Translations under genes and position numbers: made by a program
Source: Candidatus Zixiibacteriota bacterium
GTDB taxonomy: Bacteria; Zixibacteria; MSB-5A5; SM1-73
Direction: 5' to 3'
Length of the DNA: 7,494 nt
Assembly: GCA_029933635.1 (NCBI GenBank)
Contig: JAOZNS010000126.1
Coordinates: forward strand, 1 to 7,494
In this document: piece after piece, positions 1 through 7,276 of the stretch
Position numbering within the stretch: the first letter of the stretch is position 1
Layout: every line of letters starts with the position of its first letter
The notes under the pieces: model-generated
What the model was told of the DNA's origin: nothing
Database searches by the model: none
The model's input: the letters and a program-made list of their open reading frames with translations, nothing else

Positions 1-351
1 ATCCAAAGCATCCTGTCGATCAGACCTTATGACCGAGCACCATCATTGACTTTCCCTTCCTCCCAAGCAATTTATAGCCATCCTCCCTCTTTTAACTCAA
101 AAAGCTCGGCCACAGCCCTCAATTCAAAGATTACCAAAGGCAATGACTTTTTGTCTCTATGTGTTCGATACAAAGATTGAATATCTTTTGATCCACATCT
201 TGAGGTCGATCGCATCAAGCAAGTGACAAACATACCTAAGGATAATCCAACCGGTCATCCTGTTTAGCTTTTCTTGATCAATATGTATCTCTCTAAGCCG
301 ATAATAAATTAAGGTCTGTTTTCCCGCAGTGCCACATCGGATGGGAGATGG
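1..351. other. Upstream stretch without a supportable gene
   Basis: I find no start with a ribosome binding site and no long open frame here. The minus strand reads somewhat protein-like in two different frames. One runs from about 351 down to a stop near 157 and includes YYRLREIHIDQEKLNR. The other, overlapping its end and continuing to about 79, includes LVIFELRAVAELFELKEGGW before a TAA. This could be the eroded end of a minus-strand gene with a frameshift, but I recognise no family and the signal may be chance. A weak sigma70-like pair (TTGATC at 274-279, GATAAT at 300-305) precedes the diguanylate cyclase, but its 20-base spacing is too long to call a promoter. Confidence 0.4.
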
Positions 352-366
352 ATGGAGAGTATTCGG

Positions 367-2292
367 ATGGCTAAAGTTATCCCATTTGGAAAAAAGCATT
401 CCTTGTTTGTAGCTGAGAGCGTTTTATTTCTGGCTTTTTTGGGCCTTCTCCTGTGGATTGATCTCTCTTTCTACAATAAGCTCATATTCCTGTCCTTGCT
501 CCTCCTCACAATGGGGCTGATGTTAGGTTTTCTTCAGATTAGACGAAGGTATCAAATCTTAATCAAGAACCAAAGGCAAAATATTCAAAAGTTGGATGAA
601 TTATCAGGGTTAGCCTTAGAATTTTCAAAAATTTCGTTCATTCGGAATAAAGCTTCCGCTGGATCCGTGGGACCTGAACTCGCCTCCATGCTCGCTCACC
701 TGTTTGAAGAATATTTCCAATCGGATAAGTTTATCCTCTTTGTGAAAAAAAGAAAAGTATATCAAGCACTAATCGCCCACAACATAACTTTGCCCCAACG
801 CAACAAGATTAGCATTAAAGCCAACAGCCAATTCATTTCGCTTTTGAGATCAACCGAGGGATTACAGGATATAGACCTTGTTCAATCGCTCAAGGTGCCA
901 TCCTCTTTTCGATCTCTACGAAAACAGCACGGGCTTAACCATCTCATCCCTCTTTCCACTCGATCAGATCTGTTGGGATTTGTAATCTTCTCTGGTGGTG
1001 TAGCTCATAAGGAGGATGATGAAGAAATCGGATCAAAAACCGAGAAAGCATCTTCTGCCGAAACGTTGTGGTATGTCAAGCAGGACTGGGAACGAAGGCT
1101 GGCTCTTTTTGTGTTGAATCAAATTGCTCAACACTTGGAGAAAGAAGAACTGGAGGGTAAGCTTAAGGAGCTGGAAAACAAGTTTAACACGGAAACTAAG
1201 CAAATTAAAGTCGAATTATCCGCTCTGAGTAAAGACCTTAAGAGAAAGGTATTCGATCTGAATGCCATCTCGGGATTGGTGAAGAACCTTTACTCGGTGT
1301 TGGATGAGGAAGGGTTGTTTTCCACCTTAGCCCGAATGCTACAGGACCATCTTGGAGCAAAATCGATTTTTTTGATGTTGCCCAAAAAAGAAACTCAAGA
1401 GCTGATGGGGAGGTATTTTTACGGCGCTCATACCCCCGATATCTTTGGAGAGGAAACCAGATATGACTTGAAGATCGAAAGGGACACAGCCCTTTATAAT
1501 TGGATCAAAAATGAGAAACATATTTGGCCTCTTTATCAGATGGAAAGGATATCCCGGGAGGAGAAGCTTCTTCAGGCTTTATTAAACTCGGGCTTTCAAA
1601 TCGGCGCTAAGCTTTCATTCGATCGAAATAGCTTCGGGGTTATCTTTCTGGGTGAAAAGACGGATGGTGCCAAATACCGGCAGATAGATCTGGATATCTT
1701 AACCATTCTGGTTCACATGACCGTCATAGCCTATAAGAACATCCAGCACTTTAAATGCATCGAAGAACTTTCTTACACCGACAGCATCACCGGGCTTTAC
1801 AACTACCGATATTTTTATAAGCGACTGACCGAGGAGGTATTCCGAGCCAAAAGGTTTGGCAGGAAATTAGCTTTGGTCATCTTCGACATCGATGACTTCA
1901 AGATCTATAACGACACCTATGGACATCAGGCGGGAGATCAATTGCTCAAACAATTGGGAGAGCTTCTCTCTCGCACGGTGAGATCCATCGATGTGGTCTC
2001 TCGATATGGAGGGGAGGAGTTCTGCGTGATCATGCCGGAATCCGATCAGGAGGAATGCTTGAAGTTTGCAGAAAGGCTACGCAAAAACATCATGAATTTC
2101 CCCTTCAAGGATGAATATCAGAAGCAGGAGCATAACATCACAGTAAGCTTAGGCGGAGCGATATATCCGTATGATGCCCGCTCGGTGGATCGACTCATCT
2201 ATTGCGCGGATATGGCTCTTTTGAAAGCCAAAAGCACGGGTAAGAACAGATCGGTGATGTATCAAGAAAAATTGATTTCGGTAAGCCAGTGA
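367..2292 (+). CDS. Membrane-anchored GAF-GAF-GGDEF diguanylate cyclase
   Basis: Predicted to condense two GTP into cyclic di-GMP at the inner membrane. Numbered from the ATG at 367 (641 aa), two hydrophobic helices (about 14-31 and 39-58) form a hairpin that leaves the rest in the cytoplasm. A GAF-like sensor (about 75-255, with an acidic insert near 215-230), a charged coiled coil (about 256-296) and a second GAF-like domain (about 299-455) follow. The C-terminal GGDEF domain (about 469-635) looks active: FDIDDF with the metal-binding Asp at 507, the NDTYGHQAGD segment, and the signature GGEEF at 548-552. An intact inhibitory I-site RSID (539-542) lies five residues before it, so product inhibition is expected. 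The GAF ligands cannot be told from sequence. I chose 367 because GGAGAG at 354-359 lies seven bases upstream; an in-frame ATG at 352, with GGGAG only four bases away, is the alternative. It converges with the next gene and stands alone. Confidence 0.93.
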   Translation: MAKVIPFGKKHSLFVAESVLFLAFLGLLLWIDLSFYNKLIFLSLLLLTMGLMLGFLQIRRRYQILIKNQRQNIQKLDELSGLALEFSKISFIRNKASAGSVGPELASMLAHLFEEYFQSDKFILFVKKRKVYQALIAHNITLPQRNKISIKANSQFISLLRSTEGLQDIDLVQSLKVPSSFRSLRKQHGLNHLIPLSTRSDLLGFVIFSGGVAHKEDDEEIGSKTEKASSAETLWYVKQDWERRLALFVLNQIAQHLEKEELEGKLKELENKFNTETKQIKVELSALSKDLKRKVFDLNAISGLVKNLYSVLDEEGLFSTLARMLQDHLGAKSIFLMLPKKETQELMGRYFYGAHTPDIFGEETRYDLKIERDTALYNWIKNEKHIWPLYQMERISREEKLLQALLNSGFQIGAKLSFDRNSFGVIFLGEKTDGAKYRQIDLDILTILVHMTVIAYKNIQHFKCIEELSYTDSITGLYNYRYFYKRLTEEVFRAKRFGRKLALVIFDIDDFKIYNDTYGHQAGDQLLKQLGELLSRTVRSIDVVSRYGGEEFCVIMPESDQEECLKFAERLRKNIMNFPFKDEYQKQEHNITVSLGGAIYPYDARSVDRLIYCADMALLKAKSTGKNRSVMYQEKLISVSQ

Positions 2293-2390
2293 ATTTGAGA
2301 AGATTTTTTTGTCCTCTCAGGAACTTCTCCTCACAGTGCGTGAGATCTGGAAGACCTAACGCAATAAAAAATCAAACGAATCCAGAAATG

Positions 2391-3782
2391 CTATTTCAAT
2401 AATAACATCTTTCTTACCTGATCATCCTTTCCATCCCAATGAACTCTATGAACACCAGCCTGCTTTTTTTCATTTACCAGAGTCTTCACCTTCTGCCCCA
2501 GGATAATGACCAGTGTTACCATTCTGGGTCCTTCAGGCAAAGTATATTCGATAACCGTCTCAGGGTTGAACGGATTTGGATAATTCTGGGATATGCTGAG
2601 CTCTTTGGGTAGTTCACCATCATCCGCCATCTCCTCCTGAATTCCGGTCAGCGGAATGACTTTGTCACAGACCATGATCCCACCGGGAGTAGGCAAGGTT
2701 TCAAGATACTGAAGATCTTGATCGGCCCAGTCCACGGTCGATAACCACTCATTTACCCACTCAAGCTTTACCCCGCCTGGAGGCCAAACATACATTTCCA
2801 CGTAAGCCGTCGGCACAGCATAATCCGGTCCCCAGTCTCGGCCTTCACACATTTTGTATCTGTAATGAGGAACGAAATGGTAGAAATATTGCAGGTCGTA
2901 GGATATCCAGCCTTCGTCCCCATAGTATACCTCAATCCAGGCGTGATACCCTTGAGACCAACCACAGTTAAGTGAGTCCCCACTCGCTTTCGGCACCCAA
3001 AAATCGCTGGCGATGGTTTCCGCCAGTACCATTTTCGCCGGGATGCCTACACTTCTCAGAAGAGCTATCGGAACTCTGGCATAACCCAAGCATCTCGCCC
3101 TGTGCTGTGGATCTTGGATTATGGATAATGCGTCTTCAGGAAGATCAGGACCATGGTTGTATTGGACATCGTCCGCCACCCAGTTCATGATCTTCACCAC
3201 AGCTTCTGGCTCACGATCAGAGCCGCTTACAAGATTTTGAGCAAGGTCACTAATGGTTGGATCATTCGATTGAATGTCGGGTGTTGCCTCCAGATATTTT
3301 GATACATCTGGGGTGAAACTTATCAAAATAGGGAACTGAGTGGAGTCGCGGAGACCATCAAGGCCCACATATACACCAATGTCCCCGCCCCAGTGCACAG
3401 TGTATTTTCCCAACGGCAGATGTCCGCTGCTCGGATCGCCCCACAAAGACACTCTCCCCGGATTGCCTTCGCTGTCTGTGGAATCGTAGTAAAGTGTTAT
3501 CGGGTAACTATAGGACAAGCTTGCATTGCACGTTTGGTACATGGGCGGATCGTCATAATCTGGATAATATACGGTAAAAATCTTCAGTGATGCGACCCCG
3601 CCGCCCGTGTCCGTTATGGCGAATCCAGACCTATCATTCAGATTCATGGAGGCAGCCATTTCGCCACCAATAACGTTGCCATAGCCAACGCTCACCTCGA
3701 CTTTAAGCGCTGCCATACTCATCATGACGGTAAGAATAAAAAGGCTCTCTTCATAGCCATTACCCTCCTTGGATTTTTTCAC
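2391..3782 (-). CDS. Exported transglutaminase-like protein with C-terminal sorting domain, probably frameshifted at its start
   Basis: A secreted transglutaminase/cysteine-protease-fold protein. Numbered from the GTG at 3782 (463 aa): a beta-rich N-terminal part (about 35-165), then the transglutaminase core (about 168-300). The core keeps the Cys-His-Asp triad: C231 in RCLGYA, H280 in YHAWIEVYY and D296 in WISYDLQ. The last 65 residues form a FlgD-like sorting domain (SQNYPNPFNPET, LGQKVKTLV, HWDGKDD, final KMLLLK), which in FCB bacteria normally directs export. Substrate is unknown; peptide or cell-surface protein cleavage or cross-linking is possible. The GTG start gives a poor N-terminus. 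An AAGGAGGG ribosome site at 3770-3763 instead serves an ATG at 3754, which reads MKRAFLF and hits a stop unless one T is added to a run of five. The sorting domain also lacks about 20 residues. It is the second gene of a minus-strand operon, so the protein may be damaged or the assembly may contain an error. Confidence 0.85.
   Translation of the reverse strand: MKKSKEGNGYEESLFILTVMMSMAALKVEVSVGYGNVIGGEMAASMNLNDRSGFAITDTGGGVASLKIFTVYYPDYDDPPMYQTCNASLSYSYPITLYYDSTDSEGNPGRVSLWGDPSSGHLPLGKYTVHWGGDIGVYVGLDGLRDSTQFPILISFTPDVSKYLEATPDIQSNDPTISDLAQNLVSGSDREPEAVVKIMNWVADDVQYNHGPDLPEDALSIIQDPQHRARCLGYARVPIALLRSVGIPAKMVLAETIASDFWVPKASGDSLNCGWSQGYHAWIEVYYGDEGWISYDLQYFYHFVPHYRYKMCEGRDWGPDYAVPTAYVEMYVWPPGGVKLEWVNEWLSTVDWADQDLQYLETLPTPGGIMVCDKVIPLTGIQEEMADDGELPKELSISQNYPNPFNPETVIEYTLPEGPRMVTLVIILGQKVKTLVNEKKQAGVHRVHWDGKDDQVRKMLLLK
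3763..3770 (-). promoter_or_regulatory. Strong ribosome binding site of the transglutaminase gene
   Basis: On the minus strand this reads AAGGAGGG, a near-complete Shine-Dalgarno, eight bases before an ATG at 3754-3752. That ATG opens MKRAFLF, a signal-peptide-like start in a frame different from the long open frame. The site therefore lies inside the nominal GTG-initiated coding region, and is the main evidence that the true start is 3754 with a one-base frameshift downstream. Confidence 0.75.
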
Positions 3783-3785
3783 AAA

Positions 3786-4679
3786 TCAGTCTTGTTGTGG
3801 GAAAACACCCCCGATTGAAAGAAAGTCGACCAACGAATAACCTTCTGATGGGGACCTCCTGGCAAGGATAGCAACACGGCGTTGTTCCATTTTGCTGCGG
3901 GTCGAATAAGAGATATGAATGCTGAAGTTACCCTCCTCGTCGGTCTCCAGCACATTTGTCTCCACAGAATCCCTGTCGATACGGAAGGGGAGGCCTTTGT
4001 CTTCGTAGAAGTCATACTTAAGGAATCTCACATTACATTTCCCGTTGATCTTCTGACAATTATGGAACGGAGAATGGCTTTCGAGCCCCATAGGATTTCC
4101 GCCAGCCTGAAATAAGCCCCACTCTATCGAATATTCGCAAAGATAAATGATGCAATATGTACGTTTCACGTCAGCTGCTTCAGCCAGCGCAAGAGCCAGA
4201 GTCAGATTAGTCGTATCTCGGAGTTCATTTTGAACTTCTTCATTTTGATTCAGTTGATTAAGCACCTTCTCTGTCGACTTCCCTTTTAGGATGACAGAGC
4301 TTCCAGCCAGGTAAGAGACAATCTTGTCTAATCTCTCTTCGACCTGCTTCGGCGTTAAACCAGCTGACTCCTCATCGAAGAGCATCTGCATTTCGTATCG
4401 TATGGCACCTGATATTCTTGGATTAACCTCCAGCACGCTTTTTGTGCTTTCTGTCCGTTTTTTCTTCAGCTTGTCAACTATCAGTTGCTCGGTTTCCGAA
4501 AATTCGTCGAGCTCAAGTCTTTGCTCACTAACCGGTTCAGGTTCTTTAGTCCCCTCTGTCGGCTTTTCAGACATAGAATCCTCGCGCACAATAAGTGGAC
4601 GGGTCCCGTTCACTGCGTGCGTCATAGTAAGCACCAGAAACACGGACACAGCAAGAAGAAGCCTTTTGGAAATTGCCAT
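3786..4679 (-). CDS. Exported protein of unknown function
   Basis: I do not recognise the family. Numbered from the ATG at 4679 (297 aa), it begins with a clear Sec signal peptide: MAISKR, a hydrophobic core LLLAVSVFLVLTM, and a likely cleavage after THA at about residue 22. A low-complexity acidic stretch rich in Glu, Pro and Ser follows (about 32-62), then a helical region rich in Lys, Glu and Gln (about 63-165). The C-terminal part (about 172-297) is beta-rich, with four cysteines (176, 181, 208, 215) that could form two disulfides in the periplasm or outside. It has no lipobox and no sorting domain of its own. I prefer 4679 because AGGAG at 4693-4689 lies nine bases upstream; the ATG at 4688 directly abuts it. 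It precedes the exported transglutaminase-like gene on the same strand, about 31 bases before that gene's likely ATG, so the two are probably co-expressed and may act on or with each other at the cell surface. Confidence 0.8.
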   Translation of the reverse strand: MAISKRLLLAVSVFLVLTMTHAVNGTRPLIVREDSMSEKPTEGTKEPEPVSEQRLELDEFSETEQLIVDKLKKKRTESTKSVLEVNPRISGAIRYEMQMLFDEESAGLTPKQVEERLDKIVSYLAGSSVILKGKSTEKVLNQLNQNEEVQNELRDTTNLTLALALAEAADVKRTYCIIYLCEYSIEWGLFQAGGNPMGLESHSPFHNCQKINGKCNVRFLKYDFYEDKGLPFRIDRDSVETNVLETDEEGNFSIHISYSTRSKMEQRRVAILARRSPSEGYSLVDFLSIGGVFPQQD

Positions 4680-4693
4680 CTTTTCCATCTCCT

Positions 4694-5171
4694 AATAGCA
4701 AATGGTTTATCTGACCCATAAAATACTGTCTTATGCACCCAGGCTATGTTTTCTAAAAGCTTATCTCGATGCCCTTTTTAATATAAGAAGCATACCCCCC
4801 TTGTCAGGCAGAATTTTCCTCTGTTGGAGTATATTTTTATGCATCAGCAACTATCTTGAGCAAGCTTCACATTTTTGCAATTTTGGGTTTTCTCCATTTC
4901 AGTTGAAGGAATTTTTTGTAAGAGAAAGAAGGTTAAAAACTTATTGGATCTGGTATCTTTGAGACCTCACCCTCTGTTTCCCCCTCTCCACTTTGTGGAG
5001 AGAGGGATTTAAGGGGGAGAGGTTAAGAAACTTTTTGTATTTTATTTACATCACGTTTTTACTTACCTAATTAGGAGAAGAGCCGCAATTTTTGGTTGTA
5101 ATTTCCGTTTTTTTGCTTAAATTTTCTGTGTTGAGGTTCGACTTTTTGAAAACCAAGCCGGGGAAACAAAG
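4694..5171. other. Divergent intergenic region
   Basis: About 480 bases separate the minus-strand exported-protein operon from the plus-strand UbiA gene, so promoters for both should lie here. The region is AT-rich with T runs, and I see no promoter I would commit to. It contains the palindromic repeat at 4964-5023 and a perfect 10-bp palindrome CCTAATTAGG at 5066-5075. The open frame at 4702-4962 (+) lacks a ribosome site and protein-like composition, so I treat it as chance. Confidence 0.6.
4964..5023. repeat. Palindromic intergenic repeat (REP/MITE-like)
   Basis: The core is a hairpin: CTCTCCAC (4984-4991), loop TTT, GTGGAGAG (4995-5002), extended by CCC/GGG across one mismatch. Outer arms ACCTCACCCTC (4964-4974) and GGGGGAGAGGT (5013-5023) are inverted copies matching at 9 of 11 positions. 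The whole 60 bp is thus one imperfect palindrome with an ATTTAA spacer on the right. Its form (ACCTCaCCC... stem ...GGGgGAGGT) resembles palindromic repeats I recall as dispersed in environmental bacterial genomes; copy number cannot be judged here. It has no 3' T-run, so it is not a typical terminator. Confidence 0.65.
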
Positions 5172-6041
5172 ATGCGGACCATCATCGCTACCTTGCGACC
5201 CCAACAATGGGTCAAGAATTTTGTTCTCTTTGCCGGATTGATTTTCTCTCAAAACTTAGTTCAGCTCGATTTGGTTTTGAAAACCATAGCAGGCTTTGCT
5301 CTTTTCTGTCTCCTCTCCTCCAGCGTTTACATTCTTAATGACATAATAGATGTGGAAAGCGACAGAAAGCATCCCTTAAAATCCTCCCGTCCCATTGCCA
5401 AAGGGGAGATCAAGATCTTGACCGCTGTGGTTCTCTTTGTGCTCCTTGGCTTTTTCTCCTTAGGTTTTTCTGCCTGGTTGAGCCCAATGTTTGCTCTTAT
5501 CTTAGCCGGCTACTCCATCCTGAATTTGTTTTATTCTTTATATCTTAAGCAGGTGGTGATAATAGATGTGATGTGTGTGGCTTTGGGTTTCGTTATTCGC
5601 GCGGTAGCAGGGGCGGTGTTGATCGGTGTGGAGATCTCTGCTTGGCTGGTGGTTTGCACCATACTTTTGGCTCTGTTTTTAGGCTTCGGGAAAAGAAGAC
5701 ATGAGCTTGTGCTTCTGGAAGCTCATGCCCAAAACCACAGAAAAGCACTATCAGAATACAGTCCCTATTTTCTTGACCAGATGATTTCGGTGGTGACCGC
5801 CTCCACCGTGGTGGCTTACGCTTTCTACACCCTCTCACCTGAGGTGGAACTGAAATTGGGCACCCGGCATATGGATTTAACCATTCCTTTCGTATTATAT
5901 GGAGTGTTCAGGTATCTTTATCTCATTCATCGGAAGGAAGGAGGTGGAAGTCCCACCCGAATGCTTTTAAACGACAAACCCATTCTGATAAATATCCTGC
6001 TCTGGCTTCTGACAGTGATTCTGATCGTTTACATATTTTGA
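5172..6041 (+). CDS. UbiA-family polyprenyl-phosphate phosphoribosyltransferase (DPPR synthase type)
   Basis: An integral membrane prenyltransferase of 289 aa, close to the ~300 aa of mycobacterial Rv3806c (UbiA). That enzyme transfers phosphoribose from PRPP to decaprenyl phosphate, the first step to decaprenyl-phosphoryl ribose and arabinose. The opening LRPQQWVKNFVLFAGLIF is typical of this subfamily and supports the ATG start. The first Asp-rich motif is NDIIDVESDRKHPLKSSRP, with N56, D57, D60, D64 and the phosphate-binding K70 and R73. The second conserved block is YSLYLKQVVIIDVMCVALGF (121-140), and the subfamily signature GFGKRRHELVLLE lies at 171-183. About eight to nine hydrophobic segments are visible. 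The ribosome site is weak (GGGGAAA). A DUF362 gene follows 78 bases downstream. The later pathway genes (phosphatase, DprE1, DprE2) are not in the window, so the final product is inferred. Other UbiA activities such as quinone prenylation are less likely because of the KRRHE block. Confidence 0.88.
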   Translation: MRTIIATLRPQQWVKNFVLFAGLIFSQNLVQLDLVLKTIAGFALFCLLSSSVYILNDIIDVESDRKHPLKSSRPIAKGEIKILTAVVLFVLLGFFSLGFSAWLSPMFALILAGYSILNLFYSLYLKQVVIIDVMCVALGFVIRAVAGAVLIGVEISAWLVVCTILLALFLGFGKRRHELVLLEAHAQNHRKALSEYSPYFLDQMISVVTASTVVAYAFYTLSPEVELKLGTRHMDLTIPFVLYGVFRYLYLIHRKEGGGSPTRMLLNDKPILINILLWLLTVILIVYIF

Positions 6042-6091
6042 AATGTGAGAAAAATCAGGCAATCTTCACCTTTGAGACAATCAGTTGGTGT

Positions 6092-6107
6092 CCGGATAAT
6101 TAACCGG
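6092..6107. promoter_or_regulatory. Near-perfect palindrome just upstream of the DUF362 gene
   Basis: CCGGATAATTAACCGG is symmetric at 14 of 16 positions and ends one base before the AAGGAG ribosome site (6109-6114) of the next gene. Position and symmetry would suit an operator or a translational control site, but a short palindrome such as this can arise by chance and no second matching copy is present. Confidence 0.2.
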
Positions 6108-6119
6108 TAAGGAGAGCTT

Positions 6120-7199
6120 GTGAACAAACCGAAAGTGGCTGTGGTAAAGACTTCACCCCAAACCGTGCTGGACGACTACCGCAACATTTTAAGGTTAGCT
6201 GAGGTGGAGGATTTTCTGCCCAAGGATAAGGTTACCATTCTGAAGGACAACATCTCTTGGCATTATCCCTTTCCCGGAGCCAACACCACTCCCTGGCAGT
6301 TGGAGGGAACCATCCTCGGGCTGAAGGAGCTTGGTTTTGGTAAACTGGTGGCGGTGGAAAACGATACCGTGGTTACTGATACGTTTAAGGGAGACCGACT
6401 GAACAGATATGATGGGATTTTCAAAAAGTATAACATCGAGGTGAAGTTCAATTTCTCTGATGATTTCAAATGGATCAAATATGAACCAAAGGGTGAACTT
6501 CTGGCATTACCCAAAGTTTATAAGAAGGGAATTTATCTTCCGGAGTTTTTCTTTGATAAAAATATCGTTCACCTTCCCACCCTGAAATGTCATATCTACA
6601 CCACCACCACCGGAGCGATGAAGAATGCCTTTGGAGGGCTATTGAACACTAAAAGGCACTACACCCATACCTGGATTCATGAAACCCTGGTTGATCTTTT
6701 AACCATTCAGAAAGAAATTCACTCTGGCATATTTGCGGTTATGGATGGGACCACTGCAGGAAATGGACCAGGTCCCCGCACCATGAAGCCGGTGATTAAA
6801 GACTACATCCTGGCTTCTGGCGATTCGGTAGCCATAGATGCGGTGTCGGCAAAGATGATGGGATTTGATCCCATGAGCATAGAATATATCCGACTGGCTC
6901 ACGAAAGAGGTCTGGGAAAAGGAAGAATGGAGGAGATCGAAGTCCGGGGAGAGGATATCTCCGGGGTGAACTTTGGCTTTACGGTGGGTGATAATTTAGC
7001 CAGCAGGGTGGGAGATATTTTGTGGTTCTCTCCCTTGAGGATCTTTCAAAGGCTATTTTTCCGCACTCCTTTGGTATATCTCTTCGTTTTCGGTTCCGCC
7101 TTTTATCATGACCGCTTTTGGTGGCCTGTCAAGGGAAAGAAAATCTTTAAAGAGTGGGCTGAGACCAAGTGGGGGAAACTGTTCCAATCGTATTTGTAG
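6120..7199 (+). CDS. DUF362 domain protein
   Basis: A 359-aa protein of the DUF362 family, whose biochemical role is not established; some members are fused to ferredoxin domains, but this one has no CxxCxxC cluster motif. Family blocks are clear: LKDNISW near 41-47, LPTLKCHIYTTTTGAMKNAF (152-171) with K156, C157, H158 and K168, then KRHYTHTWIHETLVDL (178-193), DGTTAGNGPGP (209-219) and ASGDSVAIDAVSAKMMGFDP (232-251) with D235 and D240. A hydrophobic stretch (about 311-329, FFRTPLVYLFVFGSAF) near the C-terminus may anchor it to the membrane. Start is GTG, five bases after AAGGAG. It follows the UbiA-type prenyltransferase on the same strand, which suggests a part in the same envelope-lipid or polyprenyl-sugar pathway, but that is inference. 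The stop codon falls inside a palindromic repeat, so the last residues may be altered from the ancestral end. Confidence 0.88.
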   Translation: MNKPKVAVVKTSPQTVLDDYRNILRLAEVEDFLPKDKVTILKDNISWHYPFPGANTTPWQLEGTILGLKELGFGKLVAVENDTVVTDTFKGDRLNRYDGIFKKYNIEVKFNFSDDFKWIKYEPKGELLALPKVYKKGIYLPEFFFDKNIVHLPTLKCHIYTTTTGAMKNAFGGLLNTKRHYTHTWIHETLVDLLTIQKEIHSGIFAVMDGTTAGNGPGPRTMKPVIKDYILASGDSVAIDAVSAKMMGFDPMSIEYIRLAHERGLGKGRMEEIEVRGEDISGVNFGFTVGDNLASRVGDILWFSPLRIFQRLFFRTPLVYLFVFGSAFYHDRFWWPVKGKKIFKEWAETKWGKLFQSYL

Positions 7200-7276
7200 G
7201 TCAAGCATCCCGTAGGGTGCTTGCCACAAAGAATTGTCAACCACTCCCTGATAAATCAGGTAGATGGTTGACCTAC
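7196..7276. repeat. 81-bp palindromic element with two nested hairpins
   Basis: The ends are perfect 9-bp inverted repeats, GTAGGTCAA (7196-7204) and TTGACCTAC (7268-7276), extending to about 14 bp with one mismatch. Inside lie two self-contained hairpins. The first pairs CAAGCA-T-CCC with GGGTGCTTG (7202-7223, loop GTA, one bulged T). The second pairs GTCAACCA with TGGTTGAC (7236-7243 and 7265-7272) around an inner CCTGAT/ATCAGG stem. The left arm can pair with either partner, so two exclusive RNA folds are possible. TTT flanks both ends. The layout fits a REP- or MITE-like mobile repeat; a terminator role for the DUF362 transcript is possible, but there is no clear T-tract. The DUF362 stop codon TAG is bases 7197-7199. 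Confidence 0.7.

Noticed and set aside
157..399. An 80-aa minus-strand frame overlapping the diguanylate cyclase start
   Set aside because: No ribosome binding site and no recognisable family; its N-terminal part is antisense to the start of a clear gene. Only its possible relic status is kept as a low-scored finding.
2293..2390. Possible bidirectional terminator between the convergent genes
   Set aside because: There is a 5-bp stem CTCAC/GTGAG (2330-2344) and a separate T7 run (2304-2310), but the stem is short and not followed by a T-run on either strand.
4702..4962. An 86-aa plus-strand frame in the divergent intergenic region
   Set aside because: No ribosome site, a composition like translated AT-rich noncoding DNA, and it lies where the minus-strand promoter should be.
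7202..7223. Intrinsic terminator after the DUF362 gene
   Set aside because: The hairpin is good but is followed by ACAAAGAATTG rather than a T-tract; it is better explained as part of the palindromic element.
7053..7274. Continuation of the minus-strand frame that starts at 7322
   Set aside because: Beyond the first 15 codons it only reads through the palindromic repeat and the antisense of DUF362, so it is not treated as coding.
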